A stretch of DNA of 64,000 nt from Natrialba aegyptia DSM 13077 (GCF_000337535.1 NZ_AOIP01000033.1:51226-115225), one strand, 5' to 3'. Positions 8,134 through 16,744 are shown, counted from the first letter of the stretch. Notes: a model not told the origin generated them from the sequence alone. Numbers and translations are program-made.

Positions 8134-8814
8134 GTGACTGAGACGATCGAGACCGTCTGTTTCGACCTCGACGATACCCTGTGTACCTACAGTCGTGGCG
8201 GTGACGAGGTCCTCGCAGCCGCGTTCGACCGCGCCGGCGTCTCACAGTGCTGGGATATCGACGCGTACTACGACCGCTACCGCGACTATCTCGAGGACAG
8301 CACGGATATTCGTGACCTTCGACGGCGGTGTTTTGGCGACCTGACCGTCGCCGCGGGCGAAGACCGCTCGATCGGCGAGGCGGTCGCGGACGCCTTCGCC
8401 GAGGTTCGAGCGCAGGAAAGCGTCGAGCCACTCCCGGGGGCACGGCGGGTCGTCGACCAACTCGGCGAGGAGTACCGACTCGGACTCATCACGAACGGGC
8501 CGCCGGGAATGCAGCAGACGAAACTCGAGGCGATCGGCCTCGCGGACCGATTCGAGACGGTCGTCTGCGCCGGCTACGACGCGGCGGCGAAGCCCTCGGC
8601 AGAACCGTTCGATCTCGCGCTGGAGCGACTCGAGTCGACGCCGGACCGGGCGGTCTACGTCGGGAACTCGCTGGCGTCGGACGTCGCGGGTGCCAGCGCG
8701 GCCGGCCTCCGGTCGGTGTGGATTCCCGCGACGGATTCGGTCCCCGAGCAACCGACTCCCGCGCCCGAGCACACGCTGGAGTCGCTCGAGGAACTGGTGA
8801 CGCCGCCCTGGTGA
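8134..8814 (+). CDS. HAD-superfamily hydrolase
   Basis: A 226-residue HAD phosphatase starting at a GTG. All four HAD motifs are visible: motif I DLDDTLC near residue 10, motif II TNG in LITNGPPGMQQTK, motif III lysine in AAKPSAEPF, and motif IV YVGNSLASDVAGA. The helical cap between motifs I and II is of the C1 type seen in phosphoglycolate-phosphatase-like enzymes. The substrate cannot be told from sequence. The upstream TATA box supports the GTG start. Confidence 0.9.
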   Translation: MTETIETVCFDLDDTLCTYSRGGDEVLAAAFDRAGVSQCWDIDAYYDRYRDYLEDSTDIRDLRRRCFGDLTVAAGEDRSIGEAVADAFAEVRAQESVEPLPGARRVVDQLGEEYRLGLITNGPPGMQQTKLEAIGLADRFETVVCAGYDAAAKPSAEPFDLALERLESTPDRAVYVGNSLASDVAGASAAGLRSVWIPATDSVPEQPTPAPEHTLESLEELVTPPW

Positions 8815-8878
8815 TGGTGATAGTGATGGTTCGCACGTGCTGGCGCGTCTGTAAGTGTGCGTAGACTGAGACCGGTTT

Positions 8879-8886
8879 CTTTTACT
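8879..8886 (+). promoter_or_regulatory. TATA box for the gene at 8911
   Basis: CTTTTACT sits about 28 bases before the ATG at 8911 and argues for that start over an upstream one at 8857. Confidence 0.45.
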
Positions 8887-8910
8887 CGCGACGGCCGTCC
8901 GTGCGAGTCG

Positions 8911-9354
8911 ATGACCGACCACGCGATCAATTTTCAGTCGATCGTCGCGGAGATTCGGCGAACCGGTGGTTCGAACGGCGCTGGCGACGACAGGCCTGCT
9001 ACCGGCACGGCCGACGACGCACCGCTCGTCACGGTCGACGGCGACGACGTGATCGATGTCTGCCAGCAACTCTACGGTGCGCTCGCCGAGCGAACCGAGC
9101 CGACGACCTGCGAGTTCTATCTGCATCCAAACGCGCGTCGCGAACTCGAGCGACGATTGCTCGCAGACGAACTCGCGGTCGAATCGATGCCGTTTCTCGA
9201 GCGGCAGCTCTGGACGGACGTGTCGATGCCCGACGACGTGATTCTGTTCATGCACCCGGATGCGGTGACCCTCGGCGGAACGGTGACCGGCGAGCACCCG
9301 GTGGGGCTGGGGACGGTCGCGATCACGAACTCGTCCGGCGGTAGTGATCGATGA
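8911..9354 (+). CDS. Haloarchaeal protein of unknown function
   Basis: A 147-residue soluble acidic protein that I do not recognise. It begins MTDHAINFQSIVAEIRRTGG, has a loop rich in Gly/Ala/Asp near residue 30, then VTVDGDDVIDVCQQLYGALA and a C-terminal part with MPDDVILFMHPDAVTLGGTV. No membrane segment or catalytic signature is seen. The start is set by the TATA box at 8879. Its 3' end overlaps the convergent small membrane-protein gene by about 30 bases. Confidence 0.75.
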   Translation: MTDHAINFQSIVAEIRRTGGSNGAGDDRPATGTADDAPLVTVDGDDVIDVCQQLYGALAERTEPTTCEFYLHPNARRELERRLLADELAVESMPFLERQLWTDVSMPDDVILFMHPDAVTLGGTVTGEHPVGLGTVAITNSSGGSDR

Positions 9355-9619
9355 GCACCGTGCCAGCGCGGACGAGCGTGTAGAGTCCCGAGGTGAGCAC
9401 CGTCATCGGAACGGCCAGGTCTTGAAATCCTCGCGCCAGCGAAACGAGTTCACTCATCGGCCCGGGCCGGAGTCCGAGAAACTCGAACGGCAGCACGAGG
9501 AGTTGCAAGACGATCGTGATGACCGTGGCGAGAGCGATCCAGAACAGCAGGATGCCGGCGAAGACGAGCGCTTCGCGGATCGCCCATCGGAGGCGGCCGG
9601 ACGGGGAGCGCGGAAATAT
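9323..9619 (-). CDS. Small membrane protein, start codon uncertain
   Basis: The frame encodes two or three membrane segments: ALVFAGILLFWIALATVITI, then LLVLPFEFLGL, then MTVLTSGLYTLVRAGTVLI. The only conventional start codon in frame is a TTG at 9508, which would cut off the first segment. The frame is open upstream to about 9631, and a TATA box (9643-9650) predicts transcription beginning near 9621, right at an in-frame ATA codon (9619). Either a non-standard leaderless start is used or a base error hides the true start. GC-rich third positions extend through the upstream part. Function unknown. Confidence 0.5.
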   Translation of the reverse strand: MFPRSPSGRLRWAIREALVFAGILLFWIALATVITIVLQLLVLPFEFLGLRPGPMSELVSLARGFQDLAVPMTVLTSGLYTLVRAGTVLIDHYRRTSS

Positions 9620-9642
9620 CGTCTGGATAACTAGTTAGTTTC

Positions 9643-9650
9643 AATAAAAA
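9643..9650 (-). promoter_or_regulatory. TATA box for the small membrane protein
   Basis: TTTTTATT on the minus strand. It predicts transcription from about 9621, inside the extended reading frame described for the gene ending at 9323. Confidence 0.45.
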
Positions 9651-9712
9651 TCTTCTGAAGTATCATATAGATGTATCGACAAATGGGTCGAGAGGTCGAC
9701 GGTGGACACGAC

Positions 9713-11320
9713 TCACTCCGCGTTCGCGGGGTGAACGGCCGTCACCGTGCCGACGCCCTTGCTGCGACCCTCGCGGAAGACGAACTTCTGGCCTTCCTCG
9801 ACGAGGTACGGGCGGAACTTGAACCGGACGGTTGTCTCGCCCGTGTCGCCCGGGAGGAGGCGACCCTCGTCGGGGTGAAACGCCGCCGCCTCACCGATCG
9901 TCTCGAGGTGGACGACCGGCTCGTAGCCGTCGCCGATCCGGGTCGGATGGTTGAGTACCATCACCTCGGCCTCGAACTCGCGAATCGGTTCCGGATCGGC
10001 GTCCCGCGGGAGCAGGACCATGCCGCGCTCGATCGCGCTCTCCTTGATCCCCTTCAGCGCGATGCCGACGATCCGGCCGGCCTGGGCCGTATCGACCCGA
10101 TGGTAGTGCATCTCGATCGAGCGAACCTCGACCTCCTGAAATCGCCCGTCGGGCATCGGCCCGATGAGGAGCTCGTCGCCGGCCTCGACCTCGCCGGATT
10201 TGACGGTTCCCGAGGCGACCGCGCCGACGCCAGTTACCGAGTAGCTCCGATCGACGTACATCCTGAACTCGCCGGTATCCTGAGACGTCTTCGGGAGTCT
10301 GTCGAAGAGTTCATCGAGCGTCTCGAGTCCGTCCATCGTGATGGCGCTGGTTTCGACGATGGGGACGACGCGCTCGCTGATTTCGTCGATTGCAGTGTCG
10401 ATACCGTGGCGGGAGACGCGAAGCGGCGACTTTTCGACCTCTCGGAGGAGGCGTTCGACCTCGCGTTCGACTTCCTCGACGCGGTCGTCGTCGACGGCGT
10501 CGGTCTTCGTGATCGCGACGATAGTCGGCAGATCGGTCGCGAGGAGGACGCCGAGATGTTCGCGGGTCGTTCGCGTGGGGCCGTCGTCGGCGGCGACGAC
10601 GAGCAGGCCGTAGTCGAGTTTCTGCCCGACGAGTCCGCGGATCGTCGTGCGGAGCCACGGCTCGTGGCCGACGGTGTCGACGAAGGAAACGAGCCGATCG
10701 GCCTCCTCGACGACCTGGGCGCGGTCCGCCTTGCGATTCGGGTTGCGAACGCGGACCGGGCCGTCGTCGTCGAAGCCGTAGACGGCGTAGGAGAGATCCG
10801 CCGAGAGGCCGCGTTCGACCTCGTGGGGTTGGACGTCGAGATAGGAGCGCGTCGCGCCGTCGCCGTCGTCCGGGTTGCCGGTGACGAGCGAGCCGACGAG
10901 CGTGCTCTTGCCGTGGTCGACGTGACCCGCCGTGCCGACGACGACGTGTTCGTCGTCCGTCTCAAGGACGCTTCCTTCGTTGATTGTCGCGACGCCGACG
11001 AGCCCCTGGTTGATTCCCCAGGTCTGTACGTCGTCGATGTGTGCGTCAGCTTCCTCGGCCAGCAGCGAGAGCACGTCCATCGTCTCCGAGAACGTATCGG
11101 GATCGACACCGGCGAGTCCGCCGTCGTCCGTCACGCCGACGACGTACGTCGCCTCGCCGTCGCCGGAAAGGAGTCGGTGACGCAGTTGGGCCGCCAGACT
11201 CTCGCGTCGTCCACTCTCGAGGTGAACATCGCGTGAAAGCCGTTCCTTGAACTCGACGTTGCCACCGTCCTGTTCGCCACGGTCCAGGGCTCGCTCGAGA
11301 AGAGCCCGGTCACGGCTCAT
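9713..11320 (-). CDS. GTPBP1-family translational GTPase
   Basis: A 535-residue protein from the ATG at 11320 (an upstream in-frame start 9 codons earlier is less likely). Residues about 20-95 (NVEFKERLSRDVHLES, then ATYVVGVTDDGGLAGV) resemble the AlbA_2/Schlafen-type domain. The G domain follows: G1 GTAGHVDHGKST, G3 DTVGHE, G4 TKTD and G5 TSA. Two beta-barrel domains like those of EF-Tu complete the protein. It belongs to the archaeal/eukaryotic GTPBP1/2 group, which is linked to ribosome rescue and mRNA turnover in eukaryotes; the archaeal role is inferred. Confidence 0.9.
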   Translation of the reverse strand: MSRDRALLERALDRGEQDGGNVEFKERLSRDVHLESGRRESLAAQLRHRLLSGDGEATYVVGVTDDGGLAGVDPDTFSETMDVLSLLAEEADAHIDDVQTWGINQGLVGVATINEGSVLETDDEHVVVGTAGHVDHGKSTLVGSLVTGNPDDGDGATRSYLDVQPHEVERGLSADLSYAVYGFDDDGPVRVRNPNRKADRAQVVEEADRLVSFVDTVGHEPWLRTTIRGLVGQKLDYGLLVVAADDGPTRTTREHLGVLLATDLPTIVAITKTDAVDDDRVEEVEREVERLLREVEKSPLRVSRHGIDTAIDEISERVVPIVETSAITMDGLETLDELFDRLPKTSQDTGEFRMYVDRSYSVTGVGAVASGTVKSGEVEAGDELLIGPMPDGRFQEVEVRSIEMHYHRVDTAQAGRIVGIALKGIKESAIERGMVLLPRDADPEPIREFEAEVMVLNHPTRIGDGYEPVVHLETIGEAAAFHPDEGRLLPGDTGETTVRFKFRPYLVEEGQKFVFREGRSKGVGTVTAVHPANAE

Positions 11321-11435
11321 AGCAACTGATAGCGGTCCACACGGCAAAAGCCTTCCCGTCTATGGGTATCAATTACCATGGACCGGCGGAAGATACTGGG
11401 GCCGGTTTCAAGGGTCTCGAGCCCCTGTATGCAGT

Positions 11436-11621
11436 ATGAGCGTCAGTGGCCTCTGTCAGATCTGTGAGTCCCGGCCGGCCCAGGAACGCTGTGACAACTG
11501 CGGCACGCTCGCCTGCGAGCAACACTACGACCGCGAGAAAGGGCTCTGTGCCGACTGTGCGGCCCAGGTCGAACCGGGACGTGACCCGAACTCGGACGAC
11601 GTCGACGTACACCGGTTCTGA
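11436..11621 (+). CDS. Small HIT/B-box-type zinc finger protein
   Basis: A 61-residue protein with eight metal-ligand residues in order: CQIC near residue 7, CDNC near 18, C and H in ACEQHY, and CADC near 39. This is a cross-brace zinc finger of HIT/B-box style. The remainder is acidic. Such small proteins in haloarchaea are assumed to mediate protein or nucleic-acid contacts; no specific partner is known. A longer upstream reading frame is discarded because it overlaps the GTPBP1 gene. Confidence 0.85.
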   Translation: MSVSGLCQICESRPAQERCDNCGTLACEQHYDREKGLCADCAAQVEPGRDPNSDDVDVHRF

Positions 11622-11654
11622 CCGCTCTCTCCGCCCTCGCATCCACTCCACCAA

Positions 11655-11918
11655 ATGACCGCCATTCGCGATGAACTCGCGATCGCCGTCGGCGTCGGCG
11701 ACCGATTCTGCGTTGAGGTAGCACAGTGCGAAGGAACGCTCGTCGCCACGCACCCGCGCGAGGGGAGTCCACTGGACATCGCCGTCGTCGAGGGAATCGA
11801 CCAACTTGAGGGGGTCCCCGCTACCCCGGTCGAAGTCGAAATCGAGCCCCGAATCGTCGAGGACTACGTCGTCGGGCGACTCGTCGCAGTCGACTGTTCG
11901 ACGCCCGACCTTCCGTAA
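11655..11918 (+). CDS. Small haloarchaeal protein of unknown function
   Basis: An 87-residue acidic protein starting MTAIRDELAIAVGVGDRFCV and ending DYVVGRLVAVDCSTPDLP. Third codon positions are almost all G or C in this frame, which favours it over the longer antisense frame across the same bases. It follows the zinc-finger gene by 33 bases and may be in the same transcript. I do not recognise a family. Confidence 0.65.
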   Translation: MTAIRDELAIAVGVGDRFCVEVAQCEGTLVATHPREGSPLDIAVVEGIDQLEGVPATPVEVEIEPRIVEDYVVGRLVAVDCSTPDLP

Positions 11919-12346
11919 GCCTTCGAGTAGATCGACAGCCATCAGGTGCGTTCGTCCATCTAGTCTCGATCGGATATTGCGGCCGGTGAGAAAGCCCTTC
12001 AATCGGGAAAGCACTGTACGATCGAGTTCATACTACACAATACCGGGTGTGAACGAATGAGGCTCTGGAGTATCAGCGATACTCTTTCCTGGAAGGGTCT
12101 AGTTTCCATCCCTCTACTGATGTCTTTCGGTGGGAGCTTGATGTGACTCTCTGCTAGTTGTAATCGCGCTCGAACCGTTCAAGCTACTCGCGGACGCTCG
12201 ACTATTATCCATCTACGAGTTATGGAAACGATCAAGCGGGATTTGAGAGTGTGACTGCTTCTCGATTCGCAACTTGACTCAACTAAATAGCCATTGACAA
12301 ACCACTAGTAACTACTGTACCAGAGTTCTTATAATTATATCCGATA
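11919..12346. other. Gene-free stretch, increasingly AT-rich
   Basis: No frame here shows haloarchaeal codon bias. The right part is AT-rich and leads into the promoter of the Tat-exported protein. No transposase remnant or inverted repeat could be made out by eye. Confidence 0.6.
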
Positions 12347-12355
12347 GTTTTATAA
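12347..12355 (+). promoter_or_regulatory. TATA box for the Tat-exported protein
   Basis: GTTTTATAA is centred 28 bases before the ATG at 12379, predicting a leaderless mRNA and choosing that ATG over the GTG at 12358. Confidence 0.55.
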
Positions 12356-12378
12356 TCGTGTATGTTACCTATATTGTC

Positions 12379-13269
12379 ATGCCACAGAATGGCAAACACA
12401 GTGGTGACAAAATTGACCGGCGGAAAGTGCTGAAAATCGCGAGTGCAGCCGCTCTCGGTGGACTGGGCGCTACGGCATCTGCCGGAGCGTCACAGTATGA
12501 ACCGCAGGTCATTCGGCTCAAAGGTAGTTACAACAGTCCGATCAAGTCCAGCGAAGCACGAGAGGCTCTCGAAAGATTGGTCGATAAAAGTCCGAGTGCT
12601 CATTCGAAGGCTCTTGATACAGAAGGAGTCTCGGAGTTTCGAGAGGGCTCCGAAACCGTCGAATACGTTGCTCGGATAGGATCTAACGGTCGTGTCAGCC
12701 AGTACTATGGTGGCTCATCAGAAGACACGGAGGCATCTGCCCACGCGAAGGGTAAAAGGAAAAAAGACGAATTCCAAACGTCGGAAGTGACGACCTCCTC
12801 ACCCCCCGTCGAATCTGGCCCAGAATGGGACTTTATCGACGACTGGCAGGCAAATGAGACGGCGCACTGGGGAGAACTGAACCACAATATTGAATGGTAT
12901 TACGTTCTCGAGGATAACGAAGTCCGTAATGCATTTCGAAGTCTTATCGCGAGTAGCGATGATACCATTAACCCATATAGCCGCTGGATAGATACCACGC
13001 ATGACTGGGGTGAAAGCGAACTCGGGAGTGAATCAATCCACAATGCCGGTCCAACCACCACGCATGATGAAGGATACACTGTTTCAATAGGATATCCTGC
13101 AGGAGGTTCTCTCAGTTGGAACGCTGGGGGCTCCGGTGACGTGGAACAATCGCTTGACAACAGTGATCCAAGTATCGATTGGCATTATGGCATCCCGAGG
13201 AATGGAACATCATGGTTCTACCCCGGCAGTCACGTCGTCGCGGACCAAGGATCATACGGGACAAGGTGA
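12379..13269 (+). CDS. Tat-exported protein of unknown function
   Basis: A 296-residue protein with an N-terminal Tat signal: DRRKVLKIASAAALGGLG near residue 15, followed by ATASAGAS, a likely cleavage region. The mature part holds a basic KGKRKKDEF patch near residue 120, then a Trp/His/Asp-rich C-terminal half (WDFIDDWQANETAHWGELNH, WHYGIPRNGTSWFYPGSH). I do not recognise the family; the C-terminal half might be a small secreted enzyme or toxin-like domain, but no catalytic motif is certain. Codon use is less GC-biased than in its neighbours and it is flanked on both sides by about 400 bases of non-coding DNA, so it may be a recent arrival. Confidence 0.75.
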   Translation: MPQNGKHSGDKIDRRKVLKIASAAALGGLGATASAGASQYEPQVIRLKGSYNSPIKSSEAREALERLVDKSPSAHSKALDTEGVSEFREGSETVEYVARIGSNGRVSQYYGGSSEDTEASAHAKGKRKKDEFQTSEVTTSSPPVESGPEWDFIDDWQANETAHWGELNHNIEWYYVLEDNEVRNAFRSLIASSDDTINPYSRWIDTTHDWGESELGSESIHNAGPTTTHDEGYTVSIGYPAGGSLSWNAGGSGDVEQSLDNSDPSIDWHYGIPRNGTSWFYPGSHVVADQGSYGTR

Positions 13270-13689
13270 TCACCGATCGAGCAGAAGGAATTTGGGGCAG
13301 CGTCTATAATCTCGGACACAATTGGCACATGTCTAATTACTATTGGTGATTATACACATCTAGTAACAGAGGGTTGAATGCGGTTTTAATACCCCTCCTG
13401 CTCCTGACTAGGGACCAGTACTGGTTACTTGTATCGTTATAAATATATCTGGTTGGTCAGCCCAGATACAGTGTGGGACTCTCCGATGTGCTGACCCTAT
13501 CGCGTTCAGAGATTGATGGTATTGAATGAGTTGCAGGAAGTGTGTCTTGGTTAGTTGCTGGACCGAGGACGATATTTTCGTTCACAATCTAATGAATAAG
13601 CCGCTATGTGTGTGTGTGTACACTGAACTCTGAGTTCGTGGCCGGCTTCAGAAATGAAGGTGACTGATGAGCAACTGTGCTGCCAAGCG
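13270..13689. other. Gene-free stretch between convergent genes
   Basis: AT-rich intergenic DNA with a short GT repeat (TGTGTGTGTGTGT) near 13606-13618. No coding frame is convincing. Confidence 0.6.
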
Positions 13690-14211
13690 TTAGTTATCAG
13701 ATCGCTCTCCGACCGTGATTGTTTTGTCGTATGTATCGCTTACCCGCTCGATTCCGGAAGCGGCGGTGAGTTCCCAGTCGCCAGCTACCGTCGCATCGAA
13801 CCGACCGAGCGTGAAAAATCTCGCTTCTCCTGGCGGGATTTCCGCATCACCGTCAATACTGGTGGAGGCCGTTTGCACGGATTCGTCCTCGTTCGGTGGT
13901 GTGAGTTTGACACTCACTTCACCAGTAGCTGGCTCACCACCAGGGTTTCCAAGGTGAATACCGATTTCAAATTCATCACCCACGGTAATGCCATTTGGAT
14001 CCTGTGGTTGATTCCGCAGGAGAATGAACGCACCGGGTTCGGCTTCATTCACCTCGAACTTGGGTTCCGTATTGCTGGAATCTGCTCCAGTGCTGGCTCC
14101 AACGTCCATACTTCCGACGGAGTCTGTTATACTGCTAGCCCCACGAGTCATCCACCCTGCGATAGCAGCGGATCCAACCGTGAGACCGGTAAGGAGGGCA
14201 CGACGGCGCAT
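13690..14211 (-). CDS. Exported beta-sandwich (Ig-like) domain protein
   Basis: A 173-residue protein beginning MRRRALLTGLTVGSAAIAGW, an Arg-rich, probably Tat-type signal or membrane anchor. The mature part is an Ig-like/CARDB-like beta sandwich: EFEIGIHLGNPGGEPATGEV, IPPGEARFFTLGRFDATVAG, DWELTAASGIERVSDTY. Such domains occur in haloarchaeal cell-surface proteins. The ATG at 14211 was chosen because the TATA box at 14235-14242 puts the transcript start on it; two upstream in-frame ATGs exist. No partner gene is adjacent. Confidence 0.75.
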   Translation of the reverse strand: MRRRALLTGLTVGSAAIAGWMTRGASSITDSVGSMDVGASTGADSSNTEPKFEVNEAEPGAFILLRNQPQDPNGITVGDEFEIGIHLGNPGGEPATGEVSVKLTPPNEDESVQTASTSIDGDAEIPPGEARFFTLGRFDATVAGDWELTAASGIERVSDTYDKTITVGERSDN

Positions 14212-14234
14212 ATTCCCAATAAAACGCATATGCA

Positions 14235-14242
14235 CATAAAAG
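14235..14242 (-). promoter_or_regulatory. TATA box for the Ig-like protein
   Basis: CTTTTATG on the minus strand, about 27 bases ahead of the chosen ATG, predicting a leaderless mRNA. Confidence 0.5.
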
Positions 14243-14490
14243 TTGTCACCCGGTCAATCTACCGTTGTATCCTCGCTCTGGACTGGCCGGTGATGAGATT
14301 CGTTTCGTCGGAAACAGCAGACGCCGAGCCGATCGTACCTGTAATTATACACCGATCGCGCAGCCGTTGTTGCAGCCTGCATCGCAACGGCACGGTCGAC
14401 TTCAACGCGATCCACGAGAGGATCGTCAGTGAGAAACCGCCCGCGCGAGTTCAGACTTGGCTGGCGATTTCGCGCCCGATTCCGTTCGCT

Positions 14491-15291
14491 TCAGTCCCGA
14501 TACTGATTGAGTCGCCGCTGCAAGCGCTTTGCCGCCTGGCCGCTCGCGTTGGCGAACTCCTCGCCGTCGTTTTCCCCCGCGAAGATGATCCCGCGCGACG
14601 AGTTCACCAAGCCGACGCCGTTGGCCAGGCCGAACTCGACGGCGGCTTCGGCGTCGCCGCCCTGTGCGCCGATGCCGGGGACGAGAAACGGGAGGTCGGG
14701 GACCTGCTCCCGGAGGTCCTCGAGTTCTTCGGGCTTGGTTGCGCCGACGACGAGGCCGACGTTGTCGTTTTCGTTCCAGAGATCGGCGAGGGCGGCGACG
14801 CGTTCGTAGACTGGTTCGCCGGAGTCGAGTTCGAGATCCTGGATGTCCGCGCCGCCGGGGTTCGAGGTGCGACAGAGGACGAAGACGCCGGCGTCCTCGT
14901 TCGAGAGGAACGGCTGGAGGGAGTCCCGGCCCATGTAAGGATTGACGGTGATCGCGTCGGCGCGCTCGAGCAGTTGGGCGTACTGGCGGGTCGTGTTGCC
15001 GATGTCCGCTCGCTTCGCGTCGAGTAGGACCGGCACGTCCTTGCCGTGGGCGTAGGCGATCGTCTCCTCGAGTGCGCGCCAGCCGTCGGGGTCCTCGTAG
15101 AAGGCGGCGTTCGGTTTGTAGGCGGCGGCGTGCTCGTGGGTTGCGTCGATGATGCGGCGGTTGAACGCCCACCGAGGGAGGTCGTACTCGCGGAGGTGTT
15201 CGGGGATGCGAGACGGGTCGGGATCGAGGCCGACGCTCACGACGCTGTCGACCGTCCGGATGCGGTCGTGCAGTCGATCGAAGAAGTTCAT
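14491..15291 (-). CDS. pyrF: Orotidine 5'-phosphate decarboxylase
   Basis: A 266-residue OMP decarboxylase of the longer type-2 family. It converts OMP to UMP in pyrimidine synthesis. The catalytic segment VPVLLDAKRADIGNTTRQYA contains the D-x-K-x-x-D array, and the phosphate-binding end is VPGIGAQGGD plus NSSRGI. The ATG gives MNFFDRLHDRI, the normal family start; 18 further in-frame codons upstream are unlikely. It stands alone, as often in haloarchaea. Confidence 0.95.
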   Translation of the reverse strand: MNFFDRLHDRIRTVDSVVSVGLDPDPSRIPEHLREYDLPRWAFNRRIIDATHEHAAAYKPNAAFYEDPDGWRALEETIAYAHGKDVPVLLDAKRADIGNTTRQYAQLLERADAITVNPYMGRDSLQPFLSNEDAGVFVLCRTSNPGGADIQDLELDSGEPVYERVAALADLWNENDNVGLVVGATKPEELEDLREQVPDLPFLVPGIGAQGGDAEAAVEFGLANGVGLVNSSRGIIFAGENDGEEFANASGQAAKRLQRRLNQYRD

Positions 15292-15562
15292 GCACGCGAG
15301 TGACCGCCGGACGGTCGAAAAGGTTCCTATACCGCTGGACAGCACTCAGTGAGCAGTCGGGGACAAATTGCAGGCTGTCGTCTGGAAGGTGTCGATAGCA
15401 ACGCGGCAGGCCGGCAACGAACCGACGCGATAGCCCTCCGTTTCGCTGCGAGCACGGACGAGGTGTGGCGCGTGCGCCCCCCAGTGTACGGAACGGTACC
15501 AGATGACAATACCAAACATATTAGATGGTATTTACTTCGGGGTAATGGCGTATAGGCATTGT

Positions 15563-15913
15563 ATGGACATCCGAGGGAAGGTGAAGCCGCTATTGCAGTT
15601 CGGACGCGTTCGCAACCAGATCCAGTCGACACTTCGGGGGACGGCCCAGGCAAGCGGGGGAGCGACAGAACCCGGCCAGCCGACCGTTCACGGTCCGAAA
15701 CCGACTGACAGTCGCGGCCAGGAGAACGGCCCCGACTACAGCGGCGACCATGAACCCGGGGCGGCAACGAACTCGACGGCGGCACAGTCGGACGCCGCCG
15801 GTAATCTCTTCCAGTGTTCGACCTGCAATGCGGTCTACATTGACGACGAAAAGGAAACCTGTCCCTCGTGCAATACCGAGGTCGAACAGGTTCGATCGAC
15901 GTTTTCGCGATAG
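15563..15913 (+). CDS. Small protein with C-terminal zinc ribbon
   Basis: A 116-residue protein. The N-terminus MDIRGKVKPLLQFGRVRNQI is basic and helical, the middle is disordered (Gly, Ser, Thr, Asp-rich), and the last 40 residues form a zinc ribbon with CSTCNAVYIDDEKETCPSC. The four cysteines are intact. Role unknown; single zinc ribbons are common in haloarchaeal regulatory or RNA-binding proteins. The ATG was picked to exclude a less typical upstream extension from 15503. Confidence 0.7.
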   Translation: MDIRGKVKPLLQFGRVRNQIQSTLRGTAQASGGATEPGQPTVHGPKPTDSRGQENGPDYSGDHEPGAATNSTAAQSDAAGNLFQCSTCNAVYIDDEKETCPSCNTEVEQVRSTFSR

Positions 15914-16065
15914 GGCGCGGTAGTAGCTACGCGCAGTCTCCTCGTTCACCAACAGTCCCGAGACTCGCACTTACAGCAGTCCGTATCAGTTCGACGACCA
16001 AGTCGAGATCACACGGCCTGCTGGTTTCGATACTGACAGGGAACCACTGCGGCGCTCGATGAAAG

Positions 16066-16077
16066 CATTTTTATTCC
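16066..16077 (+). promoter_or_regulatory. Strong TATA-like element
   Basis: CATTTTTATTCC. A transcript from about 16097 would carry roughly 108 untranslated bases before the ATG at 16205, unusually long for this genome, where most visible promoters are leaderless. Confidence 0.45.
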
Positions 16078-16204
16078 TACTTGTAGAGGGAGATTACGGT
16101 GTTCATCCCGCCGTTGTTCAGCGGACGAGTTCACGATCCACGGAGACGGAGCCATCGACGGCACGGGGCGACCAGCAACGACATCGATTGCAGTCACCTG
16201 CACA

Positions 16205-16744
16205 ATGCCACGTCACCACACGGGGGACGAATCTCCACCGACAGCCGCCGGACCAGTTATCGACTACGAATCGCTGCGCAATCACGACGGTGTCCCGTTT
16301 CACGAACGGACGAACGTTGTCGATGAGGAACTCGTCGAGCAAGTCACAGCCCTCGCTGATCTCGCCGGAGCAGGGATCACGAACCACGATGGTGACCTGC
16401 TCTTGCGGCGGCTCACCGACACGTGCGCGTGGAAAATTCCCGTCGCAACGGTCGCCCCCGAGGAGGACTTCGCCGCGGCAATTACGACGCACATTCGGGA
16501 AACCATCGGCTTCACCGTCGCACTCGATGCGATCGAAGGCGTCTGGGATATCCGCCTCCGGACGGAAGACGGGACGAAAACGGCGTCTCGAGGGTTCGTC
16601 ATCTTCAGCGCCTCGCCGGTTTCCGGTAGCTACGACCTCGAGGCGGCTACCCCCGAGGGCGACCCGGTCGAGGATGCGGGCTGGTTCGGTGACCTTCCGG
16701 CCGAGGCGGACGAAATCCCCGGGACGGAACGGTTTCTCGACTGA
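16205..16744 (+). CDS. Nudix-fold protein with a degenerate Nudix box
   Basis: A 179-residue protein resembling haloarchaeal NUDIX hydrolases. It has an N-terminal strand-helix part, LLLRRLTDTCAWKIPVATVA, a helix where the Nudix box should be (EEDFAAAITTHIRETIGF), then WDIRLRTEDGTKTASRGFVI and a C-terminal GWFGDLPAEAD. The box keeps RET-x-G but lacks the REUXEE glutamates that bind catalytic metal, so hydrolase activity is doubtful. It may be a binding or regulatory derivative. The fold assignment is an inference from pattern. Confidence 0.6.
   Translation: MPRHHTGDESPPTAAGPVIDYESLRNHDGVPFHERTNVVDEELVEQVTALADLAGAGITNHDGDLLLRRLTDTCAWKIPVATVAPEEDFAAAITTHIRETIGFTVALDAIEGVWDIRLRTEDGTKTASRGFVIFSASPVSGSYDLEAATPEGDPVEDAGWFGDLPAEADEIPGTERFLD

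Noticed and set aside
9671..11236. 521-residue plus-strand open frame
   Set aside because: It is antisense to the GTPBP1-type gene, whose G motifs are intact; long antisense frames are common in GC-rich haloarchaeal DNA.
11373..12014. 213-residue minus-strand open frame
   Set aside because: It runs antisense to the zinc-finger gene and to the gene at 11655, which have better codon bias and, for the first, clear Cys motifs.
15349..15555. 68-residue plus-strand frame
   Set aside because: No codon bias, no motif, and it overlaps the promoter region of the zinc-ribbon gene.
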